Source of the DNA: Klebsormidium nitens
Lineage: Eukaryota; Streptophyta; Klebsormidiophyceae; Klebsormidiales; Klebsormidiaceae
Length of the DNA stretch: 64,000 nt
Assembly (NCBI GenBank): GCA_000708835.1
Contig: DF237008.1
Location: 186,001 to 250,000, forward strand
Direction of reading: 5' to 3'
Of the stretch, positions 11,723 to 25,097 are shown one piece after another (positions within the stretch are counted from its first letter, which is position 1; each line of letters begins with the position of its first letter). The position numbers were made by a program, and so were the translations under genes. The notes under the pieces were generated by a model, which saw nothing but the letters and a program-made list of their open reading frames with translations, had not been told where the DNA came from and made no database searches.

Positions 11723-14700
11723 AAGTACGGTCGCTTCGCGGCAGGAATTTGAGAACGAATTTTGTAAACCGGTTTCTAGCTTGAGGCCATCGAATACGCA
11801 ACGCTCCGCTGAGAACGACGCTCGCGCCTCGCGAAGGCTGTGAGGAAATCCAATCTGGGTTGCAATTCATGGGGGTGAAGATAAGACTCCTAATCCGAAG
11901 CCAACAACGGCTAAGCCCACAATCGCTCTTAGCTAAAAACAATGTAAGTCCTATCAGATTGACATGCAGCACTGCTACGTCAGAATTACATCTGCTGCCA
12001 GATGAAGAAGGTCAGTCTCGATTATTATGCAAAAGCGAATCACATCCACCCGGGTCTTCTTCGAAACCCCCTTCGTGTTGCCTAAAACATCAACGCGCAT
12101 CGCTGCGCAGCAAACTGATGATACTTTCAACTCTACTTAAGTTGGGCTTAGACAGTCATTAGGTACTATCAGCTCTTCGTACCCGTTGGCAAGCATTTGA
12201 GATCTCTCTTTCTTCCTGCTTAGCTGCCACGCTAAGAGACTCCAGAGAGCCTGTTATCAAAGCTCCCCCAGTCGTCTCCTCTCTACAATCCCGACTCGGG
12301 TCTTGTTCAATGAGCCCACTTGCGCTGATTCAAGATCTTTAGAGATCTTCATCTGAGGAGAGCTTCATGTTTGAGAAATCGTTAACTGACCAAGTCTTTC
12401 GTCCGCACCTGATTTCGCTGCTTCTCTGAACGTTCGCAGAGAGAATCCCACGCGGCATCTTGGCCTAAGAAAGATATGATTCGCGGGTTCTCTAGGTCTT
12501 AGCCAAAGAAGGAATTGTTCATGTCCCAGGACTTTGCGCTTTTCGTTCTCACTCCAGGACCTGGGAGTTAGAGTCTGGGGGTTTTCGGATTGGACAATGT
12601 GGTCGTAAGTCCTTCAAACTGAAACAAAAGCAATGAAATGGCCACATGCTCAGGCGTCCGAACTGTGCTTCTTTGATGCCGCGTATCTCTTCTTTCGCTT
12701 TTTTCCCGCCTAGCTGTGCTGTTGGCCGTTGGAGTTCTGGTCTGGGCCAATGATCAATCTTACGCCTCGCATCAATAATAGGGAAGCGCGTGCTTCCCCC
12801 ACGCGCCTCGAATTCAATACCCTTCACGAATATATGAAATTTTCTGGAGGCCGGCTTTTTTTATTAATGAATTGGCAATGAAGGATTTTGCTTTGAGCCC
12901 ACTGTTTGGCCCAAATGTCGTCAGCTTTTCTATGGCTGAAGCCAAATCTTCGTAGAAAAACCAAAGCTTGGGTCATTATTACAGGCGAGGCACTCAACTT
13001 GTGCGGGCAGAACAAAAACTTCATGGAAAGATTGTGTACGTAGCGCTTTCATTGCCGAGCTTATAAACCCATATAGCCAGCTTGTGAGCCGCCTTGACAC
13101 TTGAAAGCGAACCGCTTAAGGGCAAAGGACTCTTGACATGTCTTGGAGTACAAAAATGCTCGATCCGACACGAGTAACCAGATCATCCTCGTTCCCCTTC
13201 TGCATTCTTCCGTATTGAGGTGCAGTCTCGACCTTACCACGTCGAAAAAATCCATCCTAAGGATACGTCGAATCTAATTGGTCTAAGGCTTTTCCACATG
13301 AAGGTAGTGGCAATGATGCTTGTTTGCTGAGGCATCTTCTCAGACCAGCTTGAACTGCTCACGTTGATGCCTGACTAGAGGATATTCTACTGAACCACTT
13401 CAATCTCGCACGCCACGCAATCGACGTTCGAGTCATCTTGTGAGTGGGTGCCGTTTCCTTCCCGTCTCCGAGAGACTTGGCAGTGTCTCGGACTGCTCTG
13501 AGCTCTCGTTGCTTACTGCCGCCTCTTTCTAATAAATCTTCATTCATTTACTACTCCGCATCGATGTCCCCAGTCGCCAGTACGAGCGCCTCTGTCTCTA
13601 ACATTACGGATGATCATCAGCTTCTCATCGGTGCAAACGTATCTTTGTCTGGTGCCAACCCTATTTAGATGAGTTTGATTGACCTCGTTTGTTGCCTCGC
13701 CCACGATATGTGCAAATCACACCAGCTCTGATTGATTTGATCTGATACTGGCTCTGACGACGAGGAACTGGGGTTTACTCCCAAAAGCCGAATTGTCCTT
13801 TCCGGTGCACAACCATCGCCGTTTACTGCTGTAAAGAGATAACACTTGGTCTTCAAAGCAGCCACAATTTCTTTGGAACCTGCTGCACATCGTTTGGATG
13901 CCCGCGACTGCCTTTCGCCGTGGCAAAAAGCGAGCTCTGTAGAGGAAATTCACTTCGATACATTCGTGGGCCTCCAATTGACTGCTGGGCTTTTGAACGC
14001 GGAGGGTCCGGGTTTGACACCTGAGCTCCCAGTCTAGCATCTGCAGTGAATCCTGGCTGACATTCTTCCTACTCTAGAGGGAATCTTACTGAGTGATAAC
14101 ACGCAATCTCCTCCCTGGGCTTGGCTAGAACTCCCATATGGCTTAGAGTAAAAGATTGGCCAGATCTATTATGAACACCAGCGGAGTCCTTGAACGCTTT
14201 GCCTAAATCGTGGTGCCTGCAATAGCCATCTAAGAGCTTCGTCTCTGACCCTCAGTCAGTGCAGTCGTCGTCCGACCTGCATCCTTGCTCCACAGTGTCG
14301 TGCACGGCCGCCACAAGGCCCTCCCTTCTGCTAAAGCTTCCCACCCCGATCCGCTCGCAGAAGTGCCGTCTCTACTTCTCGAGCTCAGCCCGCTTGATTC
14401 GCCAAAACCGATCTCCTCTGCTTGGGCTATCCCTCGAGCATCGAGCGCCGAGCCGGAGCCGCTAGCATCAGTGGTGAAGGACACATGGCGGCTCCTCATT
14501 GGCCACATGGGTCCTGGAAACGGCGTCCAGATGGGCCGAGAAACGAAAGGCGGAAAGAACCGTGACATCACTAATTAGAGCACCCATCACAGCGGAAAGA
14601 GGGAGCACGCTTTTAGGTGGGCCGATTGGATGTCATCGCAATCTATTGAGCTGATTCATGGATTGCACGGCGAGGATCTCACCTGCCGTTTGACGGGTGC

Positions 14701-17025
14701 CTGAATCAAGTACAACAATAGAGTATGGGCAAAAAGGGAACTGTCTTGTATCGGCATGTCACGATGGTTTTACAGCTTTCCTCGATGCCCATCTCAGGTG
14801 CGTGGCAGTTTGAATGTGGCGCTCTGACTCTCCGATTTGTCCCTTGGTCAATACCCACACTGTTTGCATCCGTGTTCCAATTGGAGGCACATGGTGGCCC
14901 AGCATATCCCGTCCAAAATTCAACTCCAACTTCAACCAGATCAAACTCGTGCTGGATTACATGTAACGAAACCGACATTCCTTGGATTTTCAAAAGCCAT
15001 AGGATTATACTCTGGGTTTTATCTCATGGGCTCGGACCCATGTCGTTGTCTTAGAAGTACATGCTCTCCGATTCTGAGGCGTTGGACCACATCACGCGTT
15101 CTTTCGGCAGAATCTTTTCACCCTTCCGAGATCTTTATCACTTGGTTATCCACTATCAATCTCTGTCATGTCTGCTCGATAAAATACAAGTCACTCTAGT
15201 AAGCTGTTGAGCCCGTTGAACTGCCTCTGCTTCTGTATGTTTATGAGGCCGTGAAGATATCAGGCAGTGGGCACGTGGCAAGGTCGCCCAGGAGGGAAGC
15301 CCTGATCAGTTGAAGCCATAAACTTATCATTGCCGTCCGCATCTTCTTTTTTCTCTGTCCTTGTAACTAGCACTCAGGTTCGAGCTTTAACCAGAGAGGC
15401 AACGTGTTTCCCATGACAAACGCCTTTTCTAATCAGTCAGTAAAGCTCGCAGGGGACGTTTTGTGTTGCTGTCTTATTTACAAAGCAATCTATTGGTCGT
15501 GGCCTGGTAAAACCACATATTAGACTTGGACCTATGCAAGATAAGAGCCCTCGAGTACGCGAAGTTCCGAAAAGTGAGAGACAAAATCGCATTGGCGATG
15601 AAACCCGGAGGCTGGCGGTCAACATTCGTACCCTTCTCGATCTCACTTGCTCTGAAGCCAAAGTGGTCTGACACTCATTCGCTATGAAGAGAAAGAGCTT
15701 CTGGGGCTTCCAACTTAGAGTGCACCTCCCGAGTCGTTCGTAGCAAATGACTATCGAATGTCGCCTAGGAGTGTGTCTCCTTGGAGGAAGTGATCCCGGG
15801 GCCGTGCGGTTTGCTGCTGACGAAATAAAGATTTCTTCGAGTCACATCAAGTTGAACTCTCCTGATGCCCCAGAGCGCTCCCGACTCCTTCCGCTTGCAT
15901 CCGAAATCGTCCGCGGTTCGTTTAAGTGGGTGTCCAGAATGCAGACGTGAGTGGAAGCTTTTGGTTTGACCAAGTCGTCCTATTCGACAAGGAAAAGTTG
16001 GAACAAAAGTAGGGGCTGTCGCCCAAACGCAGAGGCTGTGAGGGCACTGGATGGGGCTCACTAGAAGGGAAGATCCCAAATGTGGCCTTAGGACTCTCTT
16101 CTGATGCCTTTTCTGGTTGCTCGTTAAATTCCGCGTTCACGGCTGACTTTCTGGTCAAGTAGCAGTGAACAATGCTCTGCTGAGTGCAAGATACATCCAA
16201 TACTACTAGCCTTCTCTAAAATACAAGCCATTAGGCGCGGCGGCTGGGATCTCATAGCTGCCGCCATGAATGGTCGAACGAGTAGAGCTATTTTCTCAAG
16301 CAGTTGCCGCAGCAATTGCTCGTCTCGGTACCAGAAGTTGCTGACTTACCCAATGATAGGGTTCCGGGCGCTTTCAGGGCGCTCCTCTCCGGTCCTGCGT
16401 AGGCCATAATACAGACTACCGTTGCTGCGAAAGTTCGGTGACTCACAATCAAACTCTGGTATCTTACTCCGTCATAAGACGCTGTGTGCACCTTATCTAT
16501 GCTCCGAGATGAAACCTGAGAGGTTACGCTCCCTCTCTGTGTCCGCGGGGATCTCGACGAGCAGACAGATGTTGAGAAGTGTCCATGATTCTGACAGCAA
16601 CTTCCCTTGTGCAATTTTGTAGTCGCAAGTCGTTGCCCAGACCTGACTTCCTCTTCTCAAGCCATTCGACTTCTTTCAGACTTTTTTGTGACCCGCCCAG
16701 GAAGCGAGGCATCAATTTGGGCGTGAAAGGAACAGCTGCCCAAAAATCTACCTCAAACAGTTGCTGAGGCCTGCCCGCTCGTGCTCTTGCTTTCCATCTG
16801 CCTCTGACGCTTTGCTTGTTCTATCCAGCTTGTATTCGACCTTTTTTTTAGTGGCAGGGGGAAATGAAACAGAGATACTCTAGAAACCCTCATGCTGCCA
16901 GTTTCGGAGTCGGAAAGTCAGTACTGTTCCTGCTTTGTCCTTCAGATGCTGACGAACAAGGATTCGTACCGGTAGGTGATCCAGAGGATGACGTATAACA
17001 CGTCAGCGTGATTGACGTTCTTCTT

Positions 17026-17167
17026 GACCATCTGAGCAGTCACCACCTGCTCCAATGATAAAATCCATCAGATCACACTCATGGCCGACGTGGTCTTGAC
17101 GTCTGCTAGACCATCTGAGCAGTCACAGCTTGCTCCAGTGACAGAGTTATTCAGATTACACTCATGG
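17026..17167. repeat. Two 59-bp direct copies, 83 bp apart
   Basis: Copies at 17026-17084 and 17109-17167 share GACCATCTGAGCAGTCAC at the start, a CTCCA block in the middle and CACTCATGG at the end. There is no coding potential. Confidence 0.7.
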
Positions 17168-18404
17168 GACGGTGGTGGATCGTCAATCAAAAGCGGGGGA
17201 CAGCCGCTCTAAGATTCAATATGTTATCCTCGCGTGATCTGACAATCAAGGCGCGCAGGAATTTGAATTCAAATGTAGAGGTCCCAGCGCATTCCAAAGG
17301 ACAATGACGTACAAGTGCTTGGGCTCGACTCTCCGCCCTGCCCATTCATGTGTTGCGATAGATGACGCCACGTTTGTCCCCGATTCCTGACAAAGGGTGG
17401 GCCGGAGATGATCACTGCGAAATTTTTTGAAGTGCTGACAAGCTGCAGATCAACAAAATCTTGATGGACATAGGCCGCGCCCCCAGTCTTGACCCCACGG
17501 GTTATCTGCCCGTGCTACAGCTGCTATCCGCAATCGTCCTGTCTCTGGGGTCAAAGCGCCTTGAATTCCAAAGCCTCGGCGACGCTTTGTGAATGCCGCT
17601 TACAAGTCTTGCGCACGATCAGGCACGTTACCATTCCATGCTGGACTGTTCCGTTCTCGAGAAGTTTTCTTGAAGTACTTGCTCAACGCTTCCTTTGAAG
17701 AACCTTAGAAACCCCAGTTCTCACGTCCAGACTCGCCCGCCAGCGATCGCAAAGTAAGGCGACGGGAAAGGGCAATCTCCTTGAAGCGGCGACAATGTAA
17801 CATCTATTCTCGTGCACAGAAGACAGGCGAGCATTCAGGACCGGGTAGATGGACGACCGAGTGTCAATTGATTATATACTTCCTCCGCAGCTTGACTGCT
17901 TCCTCCAAACTTTGATCATCATCGAGTCTTTTATCTCGTGTCACAGCCTTTAATACTTCTGATCTTGACTCTAGTCCAGACAATCATAATTCCACTTCCG
18001 TTTCATTCCCTACCATTGCATCGCTTTCAAGTTGGGCCCTCTATTGCTCAAGGAGCGCAACGTCGCTCAGTCAAATTTTGCTCAGCCTAATCTCAAAGTG
18101 GTGTAAAGAATTCTCGAGATCTTTCACAGCGTCTCTCTCTCCAGGTCCGTTTGTGGCCATGACGACGGCACGTCTGCGGTGTTATATCAAAGCACCTGCA
18201 GAGGTTATTTTCCGCTTTGACGTTCTGATGCTGCACGAGACGTGTCCTTGAAACAATGCAACGGACTCGATTGGCACTAGTTTGGGCACAGCTTAGCCGT
18301 TTGGATCTATGAAAAGAGAACTCCTTCCCAGGAGGCTGCCGGCCTTCCGACCGTAACTATAGCACAGTACAAGGGACATAGCATAGTGGGTGACTCATTT
18401 CGTG

Positions 18405-18452
18405 TTGTCGATAAGTTGAGGTTGAAGCTTGTCGATAAGTTGAGGTTGAAGC
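18405..18452. repeat. 24-bp tandem repeat, two copies
   Basis: Two contiguous identical units beginning TTGTCGATAAGTTGAGG. They lie about 200 bp from a second, unrelated 24-bp tandem repeat. Confidence 0.85.
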
Positions 18453-18645
18453 TCCTGTTCTTGCAAGTCTTGTCCTACCAATTTTTGACTGCCCCGTGAG
18501 CACCGTTTCGCCGCCAGTGATTTCTGCCCGAACGGGGCGCCGGCCCGAAGACGAGACGTTCCGCCAGACTTGCTGCGACTTGATTGAGTTCTGTTCTGGT
18601 CTCGCCGGTTTCTTTAAAGGGAAAGTAAGCCTGGCGACCAATCGT

Positions 18646-18717
18646 GTCACAAATCAAGGCAGGAAGTTTGTCACAAATCAAGGCAGGAAGTTTGTCACAA
18701 ATCAAGGCAGGAAGTTT
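18646..18717. repeat. 24-bp tandem repeat, three copies
   Basis: Three perfect contiguous units beginning GTCACAAATCAAGGCAGG. A unit length divisible by three keeps a frame open on the plus strand, but no gene could be built around it. Confidence 0.9.
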
Positions 18718-18956
18718 GCAGCGAGATTTCGAGGTGCGGCTTGCTCTAAGTGGATTGTCGTCCGATGTCTCAATCGTAGTAGCTGGAGTCCCTCAAACAA
18801 TCTTGCTTCTCGGCAGTATTCTTGACATATTGCGGCATTACAACCTAGCTACTCAACGAAGTAATTCGCGTTTTCCAACGAGACTTTTCTAATGCAGAAA
18901 GGAGAGATCTCAGGGGCCTTCCTGTTTTTACTCGTACTGCGCCACGTGTCCTGCAG

Positions 18957-19065
18957 GTGACGCACGCAGCGGGCGCGTTCAAATATTTGACGGCAGACGA
19001 GATGGCGGCGGCCAACGCCGCCCTCATTGTCGGAATCTTCAGTTGCCTTGCCCTTCCTGCCGCAG
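18957..19065 (+). other. Orphan exon-like block
   Basis: A GC-rich 109-bp block bounded by CTGCAG on the left and CGCAG|GTGAG on the right. One plus frame is open for 36 codons and includes a hydrophobic run (AALIVGIFSCLALPAA). It could be an internal exon carrying a short membrane segment. No neighbouring exon or family was identified. Confidence 0.25.
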
Positions 19066-20401
19066 GTGAGAAGTTTAAGGTTTCGCGTCGATTCAAGTTG
19101 CTAGCGTCCTCAATGTTCCATCTGCGGTCCCATTACAAGAATGTACATTTCAGCTCCAGCTAGCATCTGTTCTTCAAGCACACAGTACAGCGTTGAATTA
19201 GTTGGCAATTTCTCATTGCTGAAGAAAATCGCAGGTGGGCTGTCACTCCTCTCGATCGGCGCGAAAGCTGACGACGTTCTACCGGTCGAGAGTTGTCGTC
19301 TAGCTGGCATATAGTCTTGCCTCTTCATGAACGGCTGCACTTGAGCCGCACGCCGACTACTACGTCGCTGAGTGCAGCCTTTGAAAACCAGTCGGACATG
19401 AGTCTTTGGCAGAAACGAAGCAGCGCTTTCAGCGTTTGCAGTGCCTCGGAAGGATGCGTTTCCTGAGCGCGTAGACACGTTCGTCGTAGATACCTTCACT
19501 GCGTCAGCATCAGGAAAGGCACTGCGCTCGGATTTAAGGCGACCGTCGGACGTATCAACGTACACTCCCTGAGAAGCAACTGTTTCCTGGAACCAGTCCG
19601 GCAAACAATTCTATTCGTTCTGTGTGCTGATTGAAGTTTGTGCCATGATTCGTTCGAAGGTTCCGGTCAAAGTCGCAGTGGCACTTACGGCAATCTGGGT
19701 CCATCAGAACTGATCGGCCAAAGATTGGACATGGACCAGCCGACTCGGAGGGGTCTATATTTATGAAGGACTGGAACGATATCAAAATGCTCAGTGTTTG
19801 CGGCTTGTGCTTGCAGGGTGCATGCATGAAGTCCTCCCAGTCGGAGGGGACAAGTGACGTACTGGTTAAATTTGTTTCTTAGAGGGATCAACTATCTCTC
19901 CTATCCTTCCACCGTTCAGCGGTCGGGCTAAGTTGACGAAGCAGGAGTCCAATGATGGTAAAGTAACGGACGGGTCCTACCACCTCGCCTCAATTTGCCT
20001 CTGGCCATCGGCTGCAATAATGAAAAGCTCGGGAGATCGCTACATTGACAGGCAAGGACGACAAATGGTCGCATGTGTGTAGCTTTGAAGGGCTCTCGCG
20101 AACTTCCGATTAATATCATTAGCAGAACGTTTGTACGGCTCTTCATCATGCCAAAATCCGCTGGAACACAATTGGACTCTTTGATTCTCGAGTCATTCCG
20201 ACCATGGATTATATAACTCATGCCCCATGCATGTCGATCAATTGCCAATTAAGACACGCTGCCCGCGCCGCAGGCTACACTGATACAAACATGCACGTAT
20301 ACGTTTATGCACTGCGTTGGGCATCCGACATGGTACGGCCGCGGCGCGGATGCATCAAATTAGTACCGTACCCGATGGGGTAGATCTATATAAAATTAAA
20401 A

Positions 20402-20451
20402 ATGCCCGTTCATGATATATATATCAAGTGGGCATGTTCAAAAGGAACATG
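20402..20451. other. Two adjacent inverted repeats downstream of CHL27
   Basis: The first hairpin has arms starting ATGCCC and ending GGGCAT around an AT-alternating core (GATATATATATC). It shares a few bases with a second hairpin, ATGTTC/GAACAT with a short A-rich loop. They lie about 540 bp beyond the CHL27 stop codon on the 3' side of that gene. Their function is unknown. Confidence 0.6.
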
Positions 20452-20988
20452 CATGTGTAGCCTTACAATATCGTTCATGATCCGAGTCACATCTCCCTAT
20501 TGTACAAAAGTGTATGTCTTGCATGTCGATTCACAGCGGCGGCAGCCCGCCAGGCTCGATCGCGCTCAAACTCGTGTGTGATCCACACACATGCAGGGCC
20601 ACACTATATACTCAGCTAACCGCTCCTCAACAACATGTGACGGTTACATTAGGCACCCATCTAGTCGGAGCCTTGCATCATTGCATTGTGCACCTTGTCT
20701 CGAGTCTCGCCGCGCGGCAGGTGCCCCATCCCCACTCAAAACAATTCTAGGGGCCAGCTTAATCAATGCTCATGATCGAGTAAGAGAGCTTCTTGGCACT
20801 CTTTGCTTAGAACAAGCGGTTGCACAAAGCTGTGCCGCGAATTCGTATCCCGTCTCTGCCGTATGCTTTTACATTATTCACATCAAAAATACGTTCCACC
20901 AGCGGCCACCAGCGCAGCTTTCGCGCCAGAAGCTGACAGCTCCTATGTGTCTTGACTTTCAACGACTCCCGCGGTTCCGAATCTACAT

Positions 20989-23900
20989 CTAGTATGTAAG
21001 CGAGGGCTCGAAAGAAGAGCCCATGTCAGTCGACCCAGCCTCAACTGGCCGCATCAAGAAGAGGCCTAGCAGCTCTGAAGCAAAACCGGCAATGACGGGG
21101 ATAAGCTTAACGTTTTGTACGAACTGGTTACCGCCGCTCCTCTTGATGGAGAGAAGCTTCTCATTCAGAATGCACAACCGGTCGAGGCCCTGCTGGAACT
21201 TGGGGTTCTCGACGTCCAACACGGCGGGGAAGATGCGGGCGGTGGTCCTGTTAGTCTGCAGAAGAGAAGAACGACCAAACTGTCAGGTCCTATTAGTCTT
21301 TGCAAAACGGGAAATTGAAACACCAATGGAGAAGAAGACTCGATCCACGTCAATTGTCGAATTGAAACCGTGTGTGCAGTCTGGCTGTCCTTAACCCAAT
21401 CTGCAGGAAGTGAATACTCTGTTTCCTTCACAAGACAAGTCCAGACTGGGATGCCCCTGTCTCAAGCACTAAGCTTTGACCTCATACTTGGCTGGGCATA
21501 GCTCCTCAATGATGCAGAAGGGAGGCAGACCCCAAGCCTCTTTAACCCAACTCTGCTTGTAGCAACTAGGAGCTTCCGACATATGCTTCCGTGCACCCCA
21601 GGCTGAACAGCCGACATGCAGAAGATAAGCGTACGGTTATGAAGCTTCCGCTTACCTCAATGATTACGTGCATGTCGAAGTCCCTAGTGTTAAGCCCAAT
21701 TGACTCGTAGAAGCCAGTCCTCTGGGTATCGTTCAGGTACATGGTGACATACACCTGTGCGCGAGCGGGTCTGATGTCAGCCTTGTCTAAAGACTATGTA
21801 AAAGAGCGGACCCTTAAGCTGTACTCTTAAATAAAAGAAATGGCTCCTGCTTGCTACCAGATCTGCCGCCCCTTCCACCATTCCCAGCTCTGCAATTGGC
21901 GCTTCTCGGGCTTCTTCTTCCACTCGAGACCTTCTTCTGCTCTCGGTCAACTTTGCATGCATTAGTGCGTCAGTGAAAAACTCCTCTGCACTAGCGGACC
22001 GTTATACTGCAGGCTACTACACTACGGGCCATTTGTCTGGGGGCCACTCGCAAGCAAGTACTGAGCACTTGCAGTGAATGCTCAGAGTGAACGTGCATTC
22101 CCTATCCTGGAATCTGTTTCAGAGCACAGATCAGAGTCCCGCAAACAATTTGGACGCTAACAGTATGGGATTCGCAAATATTGTGGGCAACAGAAGGATG
22201 GTTGCGACATGACTGGACTCACCTTCAATATGCAACAAAAGAGAAGCAGCGAATCAAAAGCACCAATCAAAAGCTGCCGTTCAAATCATCTAAGAGCAAG
22301 CCCAACCCGCCAAACTCCCAGCATAAACAGCTACAATAGACCGAATGAAGCAGGCAGCGTCGAGGGACTCACAGAGAGGCAGAAGAAGCGTGACCAGAGC
22401 TTGGCCTTCCAGTCGTTGAGGAACTGCGGGGTGGACTTGAGCAGCGCGGAGAAGAAGTCGCCGTGGCGGTTCTCGTCCTGGCACCAGTTCTCAAACTTCT
22501 TGAAGATGGGGTACAGCTGTTTGTCGGGGTTCTCCTTGAGGTGGCGGTAGATGGTGATGTAGCGCCAGTAGCCAATCTTCTCGGACAGGTACGTGGCGTA
22601 GAAGATGAACTTGGGCTTGAAGAAGGTGTACTTGCGCGTCTTGGTCAGGAACCCGAGGTCGAGCGCGAGGTTGAAGTCGGAGAGGGCCTTGTTCAGGAAG
22701 CTGCGGGAAGAGGGGGGCATGCAGGCTCAGGGGCGGGAATCTGGTATTCAAAGTCAATTGTCCAGACTCTATTCGGATTGAAAGAGGGGCCAGGAGTGTC
22801 TGTATTCCCCCTCATGAGGCCTCTCATCGGGGAGTTGCAGGGGTGCGCAAACCACTGAAGGAGCTTTCGTAGACAGAAAAACCAGCATTCTACATGAAAA
22901 TCATCCCAGCAGAAGTACAAGCGTCGAGGTTGCAACTTTTATTATTATGATTATGGCGCAACCAAACCTCGCAAACTTTGACCAAGAAAAGGCCTTGTGA
23001 CAACAAAGGGAGGAGAGTCGGTGGAAAACCCTAGCGAAACAATATGACTTGCGATCAAGCGGAGAACTCTGGGTGGCCCTGCCTGAAATTGCAATTCCTT
23101 TGTAACAGAGACGAGGAAGATTCGCAACAGCGGCCAAGTCCTCGGCAATTGAAGAAGCTTGCACAGATGCCAACTCATAGATGGGGATACTGGAAAGCAA
23201 GTTCAAAGTACCACTTTGATGCAATCCCTCCTATGCCTCTGATGCAAGCCCCCAGGTGGCAGGTTTCCAAGACCAAAACCCTAGCCCCTGACCAATCGGT
23301 TACGGCTCCTGTAAAGGCAAGCCTGACCTCGCCACGCCATCTCTAGCACCCAGTCCAAGCATTAGGCTCGAAAGCTGCCCCCATTTCTTTCTGGTTCTTG
23401 GGCAAGAACCAACCAGATATTGGCCTCTGCAGCTCTGCCTGTACCAACTTTACCGACCAACTTGATTGGACTGATCTGCTTACGGCCACATTACAACCTC
23501 GATGGTGGGTGCGCCCTAAGAAGTACCTCCCCTCTAACCCCCTTGCAAACAGAGTGGTGACCAGATTGAGCAGGTGTCCCAATCTAGTTGCACCAAACTG
23601 TTGCAGGCTTTCCTCGCAGGTTTTCACTCCTCTGTGTGGCGTTAACCACCACAGTGAAATCTCACAGCACACATGCACTAGAACTGAGCATGTCTTCATG
23701 CCAGATATCCCGAATTTAAGCAATCTCAGAACTTTCATTTCAGAATATGAGCTCGCCGACAAGGATACCGCCGCAGCATCACCAAAAACAGGATCTTTCA
23801 AACACAAAAGAACGTGATCAATCGTACCGATGCACGCAGGAACATATGGACTTCAGGAATACCGTGCAGAAGAGAAGCAGGGCTTTGAATGTAACCGAAC

Positions 23901-25097
23901 AATTGGCAAGGGAGGACAACTTACCCAGCATGTCGTGCCTCATCCCGAGACATGAGGGTGAAGATCTCAGCAATCACAGGGTTTGTCTTCTGCAAGACCA
24001 AGAGGTTGAGGAAAACGGTCAGGATCATGGCCTGTAATGCTGATCGCTAATGAGAGCTTCATGGAATTCCCACAGTTGGCCATCCTCAGCAAGACCGCAG
24101 ACCAAACATGATGTCATTGGGGTGCCGGAAAGGTGCCTTCAAAGCAACAACTACATCTCAACCCAAAAAGGTCCTTAGAGCTGGTGCAACCAAACAGTTA
24201 TCCATCCTGAAACAAGAAACATTACGATCAGAAACTTGCAATTGGGATCTAAAAGTTCTGTGCTTCCAGCATTCATCCTGGGCCAAAGATTTGCAACTTG
24301 TACCTTCGGGGTTGACAGGCAGTCGATGATAGAAACCGCATCTGAGAAAGGCCTAGGGCTGATAATGACTGACTAGACTGCCCCTTCAGACGGACAGATG
24401 ACTATATTCAAGGAGGCAGATACTTTGCTCATAGTAATGTGGCCTGACTGAAGGCAGCCTTATGTCTTCAAATGCTGTTTCAATAATAAACAGGCACCTT
24501 TAATACTGATGCAGGACCAAAACTATCTCGTGCACACACGAAAGAAGCAAAACCCACCTTGAGCCTGCGGCCCAGCTCCTTGTACAGGAGGAACCCTGAG
24601 AACTCTGCCGTGCAACTCCGCTCGAGGAACTCCACAAAAATCTTCCTCGTCGGCCCCTCCAGCTTATCCGCTGCCGCCTTGAACTCTGAGCTGCGCACAA
24701 AGTGCGTCTGGTTGTAGTCTGCCGCAAACTCCTGGAGCAGCGACACAAACTCCTCATCATTGAGGTTGGGATTGATCTCCTTGTTGAACAGCTGCTCCAT
24801 CTCATCAAAGTCCGTGGTGTAGAACCGAGGGGTCAACAGGGACTCATCAATTTCGCCCTTGGCGCCCTTCCTAGGCTTGGGGGCCTCTGCTGCTGCGGCA
24901 GCCATCATCATGACCCCATTCCGCTTGGAGGCTGCGACCCCGAAGGACGCCGGCGCAGCAAAGCTGCTTGCTGAGCTCTTCAGAGCGAGTGCCCTGGAGC
25001 AACAAGGGGCGCTCCGCCCAGTCTGAGAAGCGCTGCGCTCGACCACCTGGAAGGAGGCCAGCGACCCCGCGCGCAGGGCAACGGTTGAGGAAGCCAT
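20989..25097 (-). CDS. CHL27: Mg-protoporphyrin IX monomethyl ester (oxidative) cyclase, di-iron subunit, plastid precursor
   Basis: This enzyme catalyses the O2-dependent closure of ring E in chlorophyll synthesis, converting Mg-protoporphyrin IX monomethyl ester to divinyl protochlorophyllide at plastid membranes. Exons are 25097-24558, 23989-23925, 22700-22373, 21754-21656 and 21255-20989, all GT-AG and in phase, encoding 432 residues, close to the usual ~410. The first ~60 residues are Ser/Ala-rich and basic, as in a chloroplast transit peptide, followed by the conserved [17 protein letters not shown] start of the mature enzyme. The di-iron signature is complete: [15 protein letters not shown] at 196-200 and DENRH at 277-281. 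The CHL27 blocks [20 protein letters not shown] and [11 protein letters not shown] are also present. The start is the first ATG, followed by transit-peptide-like sequence. No broken residue is seen, and this looks like a functional housekeeping photosynthesis gene. Confidence 0.97.

Larger units (their letters stand above)
8930..18956. other. Gene-poor stretch
   Basis: No multi-exon gene could be built here on either strand. Frames are short, often lack ATG, and none carries a family motif. Local repeats at 11.55-11.72 kb, 17.03-17.17 kb and 18.40-18.72 kb are listed separately. A GC-rich patch at 14.25-14.48 kb has open frames on both strands but no recognisable product. Confidence 0.5.

Noticed and set aside
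17026-17167. C/D-box snoRNA pair
   Set aside because: No RUGAUGA box with a paired CUGA and terminal stem could be found in either copy.
18646-18717. Three 24-bp repeats as a CRISPR array
   Set aside because: The units are contiguous with no spacers, and the genome is eukaryotic.
19110-19604. 164-codon minus-strand frame
   Set aside because: It begins at TTG, has no family motif and no splice support.
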